Shown here in pieces: positions 15,580 through 24,784 of a stretch of DNA of 64,000 bases (positions are counted from its first letter, which is position 1; the number at the start of each line of letters is the position of its first letter). A model generated the notes under the pieces. It ran no database searches and was not told the origin of the DNA. It saw only the letters and a list, made by a program, of their open reading frames with translations. The position numbers and the translations under genes were made by a program. Origin of the DNA: Hyalangium ruber (GTDB taxonomy: Bacteria; Myxococcota; Myxococcia; Myxococcales; Myxococcaceae); contig NZ_JAXIVS010000001.1 of NCBI RefSeq assembly GCF_034259325.1, positions 496,001 through 560,000 on the forward strand. The letters run 5' to 3'.

Positions 15580-18138
15580 CTAGGACCCGAAAGCTCCGAC
15601 CCCGGCCACACTGAGGTTGAGCCCAAAGTCAGGACGACTCTGGCCTCTGCGCAGCGTGGCCACACCCTCGATACGCCAGCAGTCACACGCCGGACCGTAC
15701 GACACCCCCAGCACCTGCTGGGCCAGTGGCGACTGCATCTGAGCGAGTGGCTGCACCAGCGCCTCGTACCGCAGACCGAGCCCGATTCCGAGCGACATTC
15801 GCACGCCCGTCACGAGCAACTGAGCACGGGCCTGGCTTTCAGCCGCTGGACCAACCAGGGCGTCAATCCCTCGGCGGAGTCGATCCGAACCCTCTGCCAA
15901 CAGGTCGTCATAACGGACATAGAGCGCCTCCCCTTCCCCATTATCAATCCATGTATCGAGGCTGAACTGGGCGATCTTGGAGGTATTGGGATCGAAGCGT
16001 GCCAGGGCTCCGGCATTGAAGACACCGGCACTGGCGTTGAGACGGGCATAGGTGTCCCGAAGGACGGGTCCTTCCTGCCCCGCTGGGGAACGCGCGCCGA
16101 AGGTAGGAGCGTGACGCGTCAGGTCGAATCCCTGACCCAAGCGAAGGCGCAACACCTCGCTCCGCTGGTCTCCCCTTTTGACTTCGAGGGCCTGGCTCAC
16201 CTCTACCACCGCGTGGAGGAAGCCTTGCCCTCGTCCATCGGGTCCCACGGGGACCGCGGAGTCGATCTCGTCATAGATCTGCGGCGCGCGATCGGGCGAG
16301 GCGCCAGGCGAGGGTACCCCTCCCCACACCCCCGGGACGTACCGCAGCTGCACGGAGGGGATGAGGGTATGGCGATACCCCGTGGTGCGAGGCTGGTAGG
16401 TGCGCGCCAGCTCCGAGTCCACCATGAGGTCCACCAGCGGATAGCCGCGCTGCGCGAAGCGCCCGGAGACCTCGCCGAGATAGAGGTCCTGCCGGAGCGC
16501 CAGCGAAGGGGTCATCCGCACGAACGGCCCCAGCCCGAAGGAGGTGGACAGGCGGGGTGAGAAGTCGAGGCGGTTGCGGGCCTCGCGGTCCGAGGCGTCG
16601 AAAATGCCATTGGACTGGGTGGGGTCCGGCACGCCCTGCGGCAGACCGTCCGGGCCGGTGATGACCTGGGCCCGGTTGGGATCGAAGAGCCCGTCCTCGC
16701 CCTCGTCTCCAAAGGTCCGGGTCATCGGCGCCAGGCGGGCGAACTCCATGCGCAGCGCGGCCGCCCACCGGCCGGCGATCCGCCGCTCGGGCAGCGCGAA
16801 GGTGATGGAGGGCAGGCGCTGAAGCGTGATGGGACCGAGGATGGAGCGCTGTTCGGCGGGAACATCGATCGCGTCAGGCACGCGGTCATCGCGAAAGAAA
16901 TGGAAACCCCAGCGGATGTCCTGGCGGAGGGACACGTCCAGCCCGGCATAGTGATCCTCGCCCCGGTGGTACACCACGCCGGTGCTGCGCAGGTACTGGG
17001 CCTCTCGGGCGACGAGGTCCGCGGTGAGATCGCGCGTGTAGAAGCCGTCCGAGACGAAGCCGGCGTCAATGCGATTGTAGAAGCCACTGCCCATCTCCTG
17101 GACGTGCTGCCAGGAGGCCTCTCCCCGTAGCCCGCGCGAAACATCGAGGGCCTGGGCATCCCCCACCCCACCCTCTCGGAAGAAGTTCCCGCTTCGGGGG
17201 TCTCGCAGCGGGTTCAAGTCATAGACGAGGCCCAGCGTCGCCCGGCCGCGGGTGCGCTCGCTGGGCACATAGCGGAACTCGTTGAGCAGGCGCGGCCCGC
17301 GCAGGCCGTTGAAGCGGGGCTCCCGGCGGGTAACGGCCTCGGAGAGCCTGTGGTCCTCCTGACCGCCGCCCGTGTAGTAGCCGGGGGTGAAGGTGAGGTC
17401 GTAGCTGCGCCCCAGGGTGAGGAAGACGGGCTGTTCGATGCCAAAGCCGCTGAGCCCGGAGGAGGTGGGGCGCGGCACGAGCAGGCCGGAGCGCCGCTCG
17501 GCCAGGGGCAGGTACAGCCAGGGCAGCGCGAACACGGGCACCGAGTGGACGTAGACGACCGGCCAGGTGAGCACGGCGCGCTCGCCCATGACCACCGAGG
17601 CCTCGTTGGCCTCCACGCGCCAGCTGGGCTCACCGGGGCCGCACTCGCACGGGGTGAAGGCCAGGTCATCCACCACGAAGCCGTTGGGTCCGGTGCGCTT
17701 GATGCGCGTGCCGCTGATGAGCACGGGCGTCTCGCCCATCTGCCGGAGCTGCTCGGGGGTCTCCGCGCTGCGCAGCGCCTCCTCGGTGACGCCGCGCTTC
17801 TGCATGAAGAGGCCACCCTTGACGTTGGCCTCGTTGGACTTCATGTCCACGTCGACTTCGTCCGCCACCGCGGCGAACAGGCCGCTGACGAACATCACCT
17901 TGCCGGCGGCCCGGGCCTTCTGCGCGCCCTGGTCGTACGTGACTTCATCCGCGCGCAGCACCACCTCGGCGGTGCGCAGTTCGGTATGGCCCCGGGCGGT
18001 GAGCAGCTGTTGGTCCGGCTCGTAGACGACGTAGTCGGCCGCCAGCTCGACCGTCTCGCCGGTGGGCAACTGGATCTGCGTGGCCAGGGGGATCTGCGCC
18101 GAGACGAGCAGCGCAACGGTCACCGGGAGGAGCATCAT
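15580..18138 (-). CDS. lptD: LPS-assembly outer membrane protein LptD
   Basis: 852 residues. A short signal peptide (MMLLPVTVALLVSAQIPLA) is followed by the OstA/LptA-type beta-jellyroll (about 20-150; VELAADYVVYEPDQQLLTARG, ADEVTYDQGAQKARAAGKV) and then the C-terminal LptD beta-barrel (about 190-852), including VYVHSVPVFALPWLYLPL and many alternating aromatic strands. LptD with LptE inserts lipopolysaccharide into the outer leaflet. Cysteines are few (one pair near CECGPG, about 163-165, and another near CDCW at about 830). They could form an intramolecular disulfide between N- and C-terminal domains, as in other LptD proteins, although the positions differ from the E. coli pattern. An AMIN-domain envelope protein lies immediately upstream. 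Confidence 0.88.
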   Translation of the reverse strand: MMLLPVTVALLVSAQIPLATQIQLPTGETVELAADYVVYEPDQQLLTARGHTELRTAEVVLRADEVTYDQGAQKARAAGKVMFVSGLFAAVADEVDVDMKSNEANVKGGLFMQKRGVTEEALRSAETPEQLRQMGETPVLISGTRIKRTGPNGFVVDDLAFTPCECGPGEPSWRVEANEASVVMGERAVLTWPVVYVHSVPVFALPWLYLPLAERRSGLLVPRPTSSGLSGFGIEQPVFLTLGRSYDLTFTPGYYTGGGQEDHRLSEAVTRREPRFNGLRGPRLLNEFRYVPSERTRGRATLGLVYDLNPLRDPRSGNFFREGGVGDAQALDVSRGLRGEASWQHVQEMGSGFYNRIDAGFVSDGFYTRDLTADLVAREAQYLRSTGVVYHRGEDHYAGLDVSLRQDIRWGFHFFRDDRVPDAIDVPAEQRSILGPITLQRLPSITFALPERRIAGRWAAALRMEFARLAPMTRTFGDEGEDGLFDPNRAQVITGPDGLPQGVPDPTQSNGIFDASDREARNRLDFSPRLSTSFGLGPFVRMTPSLALRQDLYLGEVSGRFAQRGYPLVDLMVDSELARTYQPRTTGYRHTLIPSVQLRYVPGVWGGVPSPGASPDRAPQIYDEIDSAVPVGPDGRGQGFLHAVVEVSQALEVKRGDQRSEVLRLRLGQGFDLTRHAPTFGARSPAGQEGPVLRDTYARLNASAGVFNAGALARFDPNTSKIAQFSLDTWIDNGEGEALYVRYDDLLAEGSDRLRRGIDALVGPAAESQARAQLLVTGVRMSLGIGLGLRYEALVQPLAQMQSPLAQQVLGVSYGPACDCWRIEGVATLRRGQSRPDFGLNLSVAGVGAFGS

Positions 18139-18186
18139 GTCCCTTGCGTCTCAGCGGCGGCGAGCGCGCCGGAGCGGGCACCCGGC

Positions 18187-19737
18187 TCAGGGACGAGGCG
18201 GGCGGGGGAAGTCCAGGGAGATGGTGTTGCCCTCCTGGCGCGTCTGCACGGGCACATCCGCCTTGAGCTTGATGGACACGCGCACGGAGCGGTCCGGCCC
18301 CACGGTGGGGTCCACGCGAGCCACGGCGGTATCGAAGAAGGACGTGTCGAGCGCACGGGTGTTGTTGCCCTTGCCGATCTGCGTGTTCTCCAGCTCGAGG
18401 ACGATCTCGTTGCGGCCCTCGGAGACTTTGTAGCGCACCGGCTCGCTGGTGCGAATGTAAACGCGAGAGGCACCCGCCTGCTGCTGGAAGCCGACGATCT
18501 CCAGCGTCTTGCGGCGGACAGAGATGCTCGCCTCCGCGGAGGACGGAGCGCTCACGGGCTCCTCGCGGCGCGACGGGGGCGCGACGTTGGCCACGCGCGT
18601 GGCCTCCCGGCGGTTGCGCTCATCCACCACGGCCAGCCGTGCCGCCTCGGCCTCGGCGGCCCTGCGGCGCTTCTCCTCGGCCTCGGCGTCCTTCTTGGCC
18701 TCGGCCGTGGCACGCGCCTCGTCCTCCCGGCGCCTCTTCTCCTCGGCGGCGGCCACGCGGCGGGCCTCGACTTCGTCCGCCTTGCGCTGCCGCGCCTCTT
18801 CCTCCTGGCGCTTCTTCTCCTCGGCAACGGCCAAGCGGCGGGCCTCGGCTTCGTCCGCCTTGCGCTTCTTCTCCTCCGCCTCGGCCAGCTTCTTGGCCTC
18901 GGCCTCGGAACGCGCCTCTTCTTCCTGGCGCTTCTTCTCCTCGGCGGCGGCCACGCGACGGGCCTCGGCCTCGTCCGCCTTGCGCTTCTTCTCCTCGGCT
19001 TCGGCCAGCTTCTTGGCCTCGAGCGTGGCGCGCGCCTCGTCCTCCTGGCGCTTCTTCTCCTCGGCGGCGGCCAGCTCTCGCGCGCGGCGCTCGCCCTCGA
19101 CCTTCTGGGTCGCCTCCGCGCGCGCGGCCTCCTCCTGCTTGCGGCGCTCCTCCTCGGACAGCTTCGCCGTGGCCGCACCCTGCTCCTGGGTCTCACGCCC
19201 CGCCTGGGCCGTGGTGGCCGCCTCCGCCGCCGCCTGCTGCTGGGCGCCGCGCTCGGCCTGGGCCGCCTCAGTGGCGGCGATCTCCGTCTGCCGGGGGCTC
19301 GTGTCCGTCGGGAAGGTCTCGGTGGGCGCCTGGGCCACGCGCGTGCCCCCCGCCGGGTCCAGCACCTTCACCACCAGCACGCTGCCGGACACCTGGATGT
19401 CCGTCTCCACCTCGCGCACATAGCCGATGAGCACCCGGGCGATGGCCGAGCCCTCCGCGCCGTAGTTCGCCGTGCGCAGGCCGGTGATGAAGCCGTTGTT
19501 CACCGCCAGCTCGTCCGGCACCTGGGTGAGCACCGCCTCGGAGATGTCGATGACCAGCCGCGGCGGATCCGGCATGGTGAAGGTGGTGAAGTTCGGCTTC
19601 TTGCTGCCGGTGATCTCCACCGTGGTGCCGCTCACCTTCACCGCGGTGATGGTGTTGAGCTCCACCTTCTCCTGCGCGAGCGCGTGGAGGGGCGCCAGCA
19701 GCACCCATCCCAGCACCCACAGCGCGAGGGCCTTCAT
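18187..19737 (-). CDS. Periplasmic AMIN-coiled-coil-AMIN protein
   Basis: 516 residues. A signal peptide (MKALALWVLGWVLLAPLHALA) precedes an N-terminal AMIN domain (about 22-125; VKVSGTTVEITGSKKPNFTTF, RLVIDISEAVL). Next is a long Ala/Glu/Lys/Arg-rich region (about 150-390) predicted to be a coiled coil and resembling the stalk of TolA. A second AMIN domain (about 405-510; RVYIRTSEPVRYKV) ends the protein. AMIN domains bind peptidoglycan or localise envelope machines (AmiC, PilQ). The protein could bridge wall and outer membrane beside LptD, which is inference. AGAAGGAG lies before the ATG at 19737. No secretin or amidase domain is present, so it is not PilQ or AmiC. Confidence 0.8.
   Translation of the reverse strand: MKALALWVLGWVLLAPLHALAQEKVELNTITAVKVSGTTVEITGSKKPNFTTFTMPDPPRLVIDISEAVLTQVPDELAVNNGFITGLRTANYGAEGSAIARVLIGYVREVETDIQVSGSVLVVKVLDPAGGTRVAQAPTETFPTDTSPRQTEIAATEAAQAERGAQQQAAAEAATTAQAGRETQEQGAATAKLSEEERRKQEEAARAEATQKVEGERRARELAAAEEKKRQEDEARATLEAKKLAEAEEKKRKADEAEARRVAAAEEKKRQEEEARSEAEAKKLAEAEEKKRKADEAEARRLAVAEEKKRQEEEARQRKADEVEARRVAAAEEKRRREDEARATAEAKKDAEAEEKRRRAAEAEAARLAVVDERNRREATRVANVAPPSRREEPVSAPSSAEASISVRRKTLEIVGFQQQAGASRVYIRTSEPVRYKVSEGRNEIVLELENTQIGKGNNTRALDTSFFDTAVARVDPTVGPDRSVRVSIKLKADVPVQTRQEGNTISLDFPRPPRP
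18640..19060 (-). repeat. Imperfect coiled-coil repeats within the AMIN protein
   Basis: About three and a half imperfect units of roughly 39 codons encode alternating Lys/Glu/Ala/Arg segments such as AKKLAEAEEKKRKADEAEAR, which occurs twice unchanged, and related variants. They probably arose by internal duplication and could vary in copy number between strains. Confidence 0.7.
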
Positions 19738-19767
19738 CGAAACCACGCTCCTTCTGCAGAGGGCGTG

Positions 19768-19796
19768 AATGTAGAGCAAGCCCGCCCTGGCTCCAA
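19768..19796 (-). promoter_or_regulatory. Candidate sigma-70-type promoter for the AMIN-lptD-XRE unit
   Basis: Read on the minus strand, TTGGAG (19791-19796) and TACATT (19768-19773) are separated by exactly 17 bp, and the start codon is about 30 bp downstream with a good ribosome site. The boxes match consensus only in part (3/6 and 4/6). Confidence 0.3.
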
Positions 19797-19824
19797 TTTT
19801 CCACCCGGCGTGCCCGCCTGGCGC

Positions 19825-21108
19825 CTAACGGATGCGCGGCAGCACCGGCGTCCGAGCCTGGGCGCGGTGGGTCCTCGCGTACTCCATGAGGTTCTTGATG
19901 TCGTAACAGATCTGCCGGATGTCATGCCCCATCGTCAGCTCGATGTGGCTGTTGCCCTTCACCGGTCGCCACAGCAGGTACTCGCTCTTGGCGGCGCGGT
20001 ACACGCTCCGGGTGGACTCGACCGAAGCCAGCGGATCCAGGTCCCCGAAGATGATGGCCATGGGGATGGCGATCTTCGAGAAGCCGCGCTTGAAGTCATA
20101 GTCGGTGCGGTAACAGACCATCTCGCCACGGCGGATCCACCGGGCGAACTGCTCCAGCACCTTGCGCGGCTCGCGCTCGCCGCCCTCGCGCAACAGCCAG
20201 CGGATGTCCTGGGCGCTGACCCGGGCGGGATTGCTCAGTCGGTTGATGCGCGCGGCGAGCCGCTCGTAGAGCGGGTGTCCCTCGGCGCGGGCGAGCTGCT
20301 TCTCGGCGTACTTCAACCACGTGTCCACGGGCACGTACTTGAACTGGGTGTCGCGGTGATCCTCCTGGGGCGCCAGCCGCTTGCCCAGCTCCTTGTTCAC
20401 CACCTGGGCCCCGCGCGACAGCAGCGAGCGGCCCAGGTGCCCCAACCGACTCTGGGTGTTGAGCCCCACCAGCGTCATGTCGATGGCGCTGGCCAGCGCC
20501 GGAGCGCTCATCGCCAGCGCCTTGAGCAGGAAGAAGCCCCGCCCCAGGTCCGCCGGCGAGCCGATGGTGATGAGGCCCTCGAAGTCGTCGTGGATGCCGG
20601 CGTAGCCGTAGCCCAGCATCCCGCCCATGGAGTGCCCGCAGTAGAAGATGCGGTCGCGCCGGGTGATGCGCTTGACCCCCGAGACCGCCGCGGGCAGGTC
20701 GTAGAGGAAGTAGCTGTCGATGTCCCAGCCGTAGTCCAGGTCCGGAGGCAGCGGCCGGCGGAAGCGCGCGGCCCGCTCGCGCTGGAAGGCCACCGAGCTC
20801 TTGCCGTGCCCGCGCAGCTCCAGGATGTGGATGTCCACGCCGAAGAAGAGCAGGTTCTTCACGAACTGCCCGCTCGTCCACGCGTGCCGGTTCTGCGAGA
20901 AGCCGTGGACCAGCAGCAGCACTTCGCCGAACAGCGGCTGCGGGAAGGGCTGCTTCACCGGCCGGTAGCGCGTCATCATCAGCGACCAGCCGTCCGCCGT
21001 CTCCACCACGTACTTCGTCTTCTGATACAGCGCCCGGAAGTCGACTTCATCGACGGTAGGCATTCGCGGGCCGGGAGCCGCGGATCTCCAATCGTCCGGG
21101 AGGCGCAT
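19825..21108 (-). CDS. Alpha/beta hydrolase (lipase-like)
   Basis: 427 residues. The core shows VLLLVHGFSQNRHAW (oxyanion strand, about 63-77), the nucleophile elbow GHSMGG (about 158-163), FGDLDPLAS (candidate acid, about 358) and a late histidine in NSHIELTMGHD (about 392). This resembles the eukaryotic acid-lipase-like alpha/beta hydrolases with an alpha-helical cap between core halves (about 180-330). No signal peptide is seen. Substrate unknown; esters or lipids are likely. The gene starts 9 bp after the folC stop, so it is in the same transcription unit. The ATG at 21063 is an alternative start; neither has a clear ribosome site. Confidence 0.8.
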   Translation of the reverse strand: MRLPDDWRSAAPGPRMPTVDEVDFRALYQKTKYVVETADGWSLMMTRYRPVKQPFPQPLFGEVLLLVHGFSQNRHAWTSGQFVKNLLFFGVDIHILELRGHGKSSVAFQRERAARFRRPLPPDLDYGWDIDSYFLYDLPAAVSGVKRITRRDRIFYCGHSMGGMLGYGYAGIHDDFEGLITIGSPADLGRGFFLLKALAMSAPALASAIDMTLVGLNTQSRLGHLGRSLLSRGAQVVNKELGKRLAPQEDHRDTQFKYVPVDTWLKYAEKQLARAEGHPLYERLAARINRLSNPARVSAQDIRWLLREGGEREPRKVLEQFARWIRRGEMVCYRTDYDFKRGFSKIAIPMAIIFGDLDPLASVESTRSVYRAAKSEYLLWRPVKGNSHIELTMGHDIRQICYDIKNLMEYARTHRAQARTPVLPRIR

Positions 21109-21117
21109 ACCGAGAAT

Positions 21118-22431
21118 TTACGGCTGCTGCTGCAATGCGCCAAGGTTTCGTGACAATCGGGCGCGGGCCGCTCCCACCAGGAACAGGGAGCCCGTACACA
21201 AAAGGACGTCTTCCGCTCCCGCTGTAGCCCTTGCGCCTGCCAGGGCCTCGTCCAAGGTGGCATACGCACGTGCATCCGCACACAGAGCACGCGCCTCCGC
21301 GAGGTAGCGCTCGGGGGCCAGGGAGCGCGGAGTGTCCAGAGGCGTGAGGTGGACGGAGGCACAGCGCGGGAAGAGCGCGCGCATCATCGGCGCGCGGTCC
21401 TTGTCGGCCACCACGCCAAAGACGGCGTGGATGCGGCGGCCCGGGTACAGGGCGTCCAGGGAGGCGAGCAGCACGGCCACGCCGCCAGGATTGTGGGCTC
21501 CGTCGAGCAGCACGGCTGGCCGCTCGCCCAGTTGCTCCATGCGCCCGGGCCAGCGCGCGGTGGCCAACCCCGAGATGGCGGCCTCGGGAGGCACGGCCAT
21601 GCCTCGTTGGTCGAGCTGTCCGAGAACGGCGAGCGCCACCGCCGCGTTCTGCGTCTGGTGGGGTCCGCGCAGCGAGAGGGACAGGCCCCTCAAGGTCCGC
21701 TCCGGCCCTCGGTAGACGAACCCGCCCTCGGGATCAGGCTCCACATGGAAGTCCCGCCCCTCCAGCAACAGAGGCGCCCCCACCTGCCCCGCCACGCGGG
21801 AGATGGCGTCGAGGGCCTCCGGCTCCTGGCGGCTGACCACCACCGGCACGCCCGGCTTGAGGATGCCCGCCTTCTCTCCGGCGATGGCCCCCAGGGTGTG
21901 CCCCAGGTACTCCATATGATCGAAGGAGATGGGGGTGATGGCGGTAACGAGCGGCTGGGTGGCGTTGGTGGCGTCCAGGCGCCCGCCGAGCCCCGTCTCC
22001 AGCACGGCCACGTCCACGGCCTCCTGGGCGAAGTGCCAGAGCGCCACCACGGTGCCGAACTCGAAGTACGTGAGCATCCCGGAGGCGGAGGCTGCGTCCG
22101 GGCAGCGCTCCAGCACCTCGAGGATGCGGCACCCCAGCACCTCATCGGAGATGTCGGCGCCATCCACCTGGAAGCGCTCGTTGACGCGCTCCAGGTGCGG
22201 CGAGGTGTAGAGGCCCACCTTGTGCCCGGCGGCGCGCAAGGCGGAGGCGGCGAAGGCGCAGGTGCTGCCCTTGCCGTTGGTGCCCGCCACGTGGAGCACC
22301 CGGTAGCGGCGCTCCGGGTGGCCCAGGGCCTCCAAGGTCGCGTGTACCCGCTCCAGCCCCAGCTTGATGCCGGAGGGGTTCAGCCCAGCGAGGAAGGCCA
22401 GCGCCTCTTGCGGCGTGCGCGGAGGCGCCAT
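21118..22431 (-). CDS. folC: Bifunctional dihydrofolate/folylpolyglutamate synthase
   Basis: 437 residues, usual for FolC. The Mur-ligase-like ATP-binding loop HVAGTNGKGST is at about 46-56, followed by the FolC-typical SPHLERVNERF, LETGLGGRLDATN and ITPISFDHMEYLGHT. The C-terminal domain has LLDGAHNPGG. The enzyme adds glutamate to dihydropteroate and to folates in the cytosol. It lies 10 bp downstream of accD, the classic accD-folC order in many bacteria, which supports both assignments. Confidence 0.95.
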   Translation of the reverse strand: MAPPRTPQEALAFLAGLNPSGIKLGLERVHATLEALGHPERRYRVLHVAGTNGKGSTCAFAASALRAAGHKVGLYTSPHLERVNERFQVDGADISDEVLGCRILEVLERCPDAASASGMLTYFEFGTVVALWHFAQEAVDVAVLETGLGGRLDATNATQPLVTAITPISFDHMEYLGHTLGAIAGEKAGILKPGVPVVVSRQEPEALDAISRVAGQVGAPLLLEGRDFHVEPDPEGGFVYRGPERTLRGLSLSLRGPHQTQNAAVALAVLGQLDQRGMAVPPEAAISGLATARWPGRMEQLGERPAVLLDGAHNPGGVAVLLASLDALYPGRRIHAVFGVVADKDRAPMMRALFPRCASVHLTPLDTPRSLAPERYLAEARALCADARAYATLDEALAGARATAGAEDVLLCTGSLFLVGAARARLSRNLGALQQQP

Positions 22432-22441
22432 GGCCCGAGCG

Positions 22442-23290
22442 CTAGCCCACCAGCCCCAGCACCTGCCCCAGCTTCGCGCGCAGATCCTTGCGCGGGACGA
22501 TGGCGTCGATCATCCCGTGATCCAGGAGGAACTCGGAGCGCTGGAAGCCCTCTGGCAGCTTCTGGCGAATGGTCTGTTCAATCACGCGCGGGCCCGCGAA
22601 GCCGATGAGCGCCTTGGGCTCGGCGAGGATGATGTCGCCCAGCCACGCGAACGAGGCCGCCACGCCACCCGTGGTGGGGTGCAGCATGACGGAGATGTAG
22701 GGCTTGTTGCCGGTGCGGAAGCGGGCGATGGCCGCCGACGTCTTGGCCATCTGCATGAGGGAGAAGATGCCCTCCTGCATGCGGGCGCCGCCCGAGGCCG
22801 AGAACAGCAGGGCCGAGCACTTCAGCTCGTAGGCGCGCTCGAACACGCGCGTCACCTTCTCGCCCACCACCGAGCCCATGGAGCCGCCCATGAACTCGAA
22901 CACGAAGCAGCCCACCGACACCTGGTGGCCTTCAATCCGGCCCACACCGGAGATGAAGGCGTCGTTCTCGCCCAGGTTCTTGCGCGTGGACTTCAGCCGG
23001 TCCTTGTACTTCTTCGAGTCGGAGAACCCGAGCGGATCCAACGGCTCCAGCTCCTTGTCGAACTCCTCGAAGCTGTCGGGATCCAGCAGGCCCGCGAGGC
23101 GCGAGCGCGCCGTCCACGGGAGGTGGTGGTCGCAGTGCGGACACACCATCAAGTTCTTCTCGAGCTCCTGCCGGTAGATGATCTCGTCACAGCTCTCGCA
23201 CTTGGCCCACAGGCCCTGCATGCGAGAAGGCTGCTCCTCGGCGGGCTCCTGACGGGTGGCAATACGGGGCTTTTTGGAGAACCAGGCCAT
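22442..23290 (-). CDS. accD: Acetyl-CoA carboxylase carboxyltransferase subunit beta
   Basis: 282 residues. The N-terminal C4 zinc ribbon (Cys31, Cys34, Cys50, Cys53) and the crotonase-like carboxyltransferase domain (SASGGARMQEG near 165, FAWLGDIILAEPKALIGFAGPRVI near 225) are complete. AccD pairs with AccA, not in this window, to transfer carboxyl from biotin to acetyl-CoA, the first step of fatty acid synthesis. The start MAWFSKKPR is typical of this family. It is followed after 10 bp by folC. Confidence 0.95.
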   Translation of the reverse strand: MAWFSKKPRIATRQEPAEEQPSRMQGLWAKCESCDEIIYRQELEKNLMVCPHCDHHLPWTARSRLAGLLDPDSFEEFDKELEPLDPLGFSDSKKYKDRLKSTRKNLGENDAFISGVGRIEGHQVSVGCFVFEFMGGSMGSVVGEKVTRVFERAYELKCSALLFSASGGARMQEGIFSLMQMAKTSAAIARFRTGNKPYISVMLHPTTGGVAASFAWLGDIILAEPKALIGFAGPRVIEQTIRQKLPEGFQRSEFLLDHGMIDAIVPRKDLRAKLGQVLGLVG

Positions 23291-23337
23291 GGGGGCGCGG
23301 GGTTAGTCCGGCTCGCCCCGGCCGTCAACCCCTACCC

Positions 23338-24093
23338 TCAAAACTCGAAGGTGTCGCCCAGCTCCAGGATGTTCACTGGCAGTTCAGCCAGCTCGCGCTT
23401 GAGCTGGCTCACGAAGGCCGGCTTGAGGTGGTAGAGCAGCACATCCGTGCCGTTGCGCTCGAACTTGGTCAGCTCCGACTGGAGCGTGCGGGGCGTAAGG
23501 TGCCCAGACAGGTCCGCCAGCTGCTGCAACGCGTTCGGGAAGCTCGTCTCCAGCAGCAGCGCCTTGAGGTTCTTGGCCTGGTTGAGCGCCTTCCAGAGCT
23601 TTTCCGTGGGGCCCGTGTCACCGCTCATGGCCAGGGAGGACTGGCCGTTGGAGACGATGAACGCGCAGGACTCCACCGGGTGGCTGACGGGGATCGACTG
23701 CACCGTGTAGCGGCCCACCTGGAAGGTGCTGCCGGCGCGGAACGCCTTGATGCGCAGCACCGGGTCCTTCTTGGTGGGAATGCGGGTGAAGTCCGGCCAC
23801 AGCGCGTTGTTGAACATGTACTCGCGCAGGGAGCGGGCACACTCGCGCGAGGCGTGAATGGTGACGGGCGTGTCACGCCGGCCGATCACCAGGTCGGCCA
23901 GCAGGGGCAGGTCCTTGACGTGGTCGAAGTGGCTGTGGCCGACGAGAATGTCGTCCACCTTACAGAGCTGCTCCAGCGTGAGGGTACTCGTGAGCGCGCC
24001 CGCGTCGAGCGCGAGCACGTCATCCACGAGGAAGCATGTGGTCCGACACGAGGGCAGCTCGCCGCCGTGACAGCCGAGGACGTGCAGCTTCAC
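23338..24093 (-). CDS. Metallo-beta-lactamase-fold hydrolase, class II cAMP phosphodiesterase-like
   Basis: 251 residues. The metal-binding motif is GHSHFDHV (His53, His55, Asp57, His58), close to the HxHLDH signature of class II (PDE1/CpdP-type) cyclic nucleotide phosphodiesterases. Further ligands are in PVSHPVES (His about 160) and SGDTGP, and LSGHLTP provides a late histidine. No signal peptide. The start codon lies 1 bp beyond the stop of a Crp-like regulator gene, and an adenylate cyclase is encoded just upstream of that. The context makes cAMP or cGMP hydrolysis the best guess, though MBL hydrolases are diverse. Confidence 0.78.
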   Translation of the reverse strand: MKLHVLGCHGGELPSCRTTCFLVDDVLALDAGALTSTLTLEQLCKVDDILVGHSHFDHVKDLPLLADLVIGRRDTPVTIHASRECARSLREYMFNNALWPDFTRIPTKKDPVLRIKAFRAGSTFQVGRYTVQSIPVSHPVESCAFIVSNGQSSLAMSGDTGPTEKLWKALNQAKNLKALLLETSFPNALQQLADLSGHLTPRTLQSELTKFERNGTDVLLYHLKPAFVSQLKRELAELPVNILELGDTFEF

Positions 24094-24094
24094 A

Positions 24095-24745
24095 CTAGAG
24101 GTCTCCGAACTTCCACTTCATCTCCAGGTACTGGAGGAAATCGTGCAGCCGGGCCGTGTCATACACGGTCAGTCTGTCACCGCTGCGCTCGATGAGACCG
24201 GCTCGCTCCAGCCGATCGAGCATGTGGCGGATGGCGGGCTCTCCCACGCCGATCTGCCGAGGCAGCTCGCGCACGGGGAAGTCCACCTCGATGCCCTCTT
24301 CCATGGGCCGGCCGCGCGCCTGGCAGAACTGGAGCACCTGATGCACCACGCGGCTGGCGGGGTCGGCCAGCAGCAGATTCTCGATCTGGGCGTCCGCCTC
24401 GGAGAGCCGCTCGGCCAGCTTCTTGATCATCCGGACGGCGATCTCGGAGTTGCCGCGGATCATCGCCTCGAACGTCTTCGGGTCGATGACCAGGAGCTTG
24501 GCGTCCTCGGTGACCGCGGCGGTGGCATTGCGCGGCTTGTTGGAGATGATGGCCATCTCCCCGAAGAACTCGCCCGGCCCCAGCACCGCGAGCACCTTCT
24601 CCACATCCCGGACCTTCTTGGAAATGGAGATACGGCCCGCCTGGACGACGAACATGTCCTTGCCAGGCTCGCCCTCCTGGAAGAGGACCGTGCCCTTGGG
24701 GAACTCCTTGCCGAAACGCTGAAAGAGGGTTTCCTCGGCGCCCAT
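24095..24745 (-). CDS. Crp/Fnr-family cyclic-nucleotide-responsive regulator
   Basis: 216 residues. The cyclic-nucleotide-binding domain (about 8-120) has an intact phosphate-binding cassette of the protein-kinase-A type, FGEMAIISNKPRNATA, with Glu63 and Arg72 for ribose and phosphate, so cAMP binding is expected. A dimerisation helix follows, then a Crp-type winged helix (about 145-205; ELPRQIGVGEPAIRHMLDRLERAGLI). It sits between the adenylate cyclase gene (72-bp gap) and the phosphodiesterase-like gene (1-bp gap), suggesting synthesis, reading and removal of cAMP are encoded together. A dyad in the 72-bp gap may be its own binding site. Confidence 0.88.
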   Translation of the reverse strand: MGAEETLFQRFGKEFPKGTVLFQEGEPGKDMFVVQAGRISISKKVRDVEKVLAVLGPGEFFGEMAIISNKPRNATAAVTEDAKLLVIDPKTFEAMIRGNSEIAVRMIKKLAERLSEADAQIENLLLADPASRVVHQVLQFCQARGRPMEEGIEVDFPVRELPRQIGVGEPAIRHMLDRLERAGLIERSGDRLTVYDTARLHDFLQYLEMKWKFGDL

Positions 24746-24784
24746 CTGAATTCCGAGTCAAGCAGCCCCCATCCCCCGGGTCAA

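Noticed and set aside
17350-21153. Very long plus-strand open frame opposite lptD, AMIN and hydrolase genes
   Set aside because: It is a shadow of high-GC third-position bias: it runs antisense across several recognised genes and has Arg/Gly/Ala/His-rich composition without motifs. Other long antisense frames (1230-3584, 46654-48660, 52046-53932, 54343-56844, 57709-59940) were discarded for the same reason.
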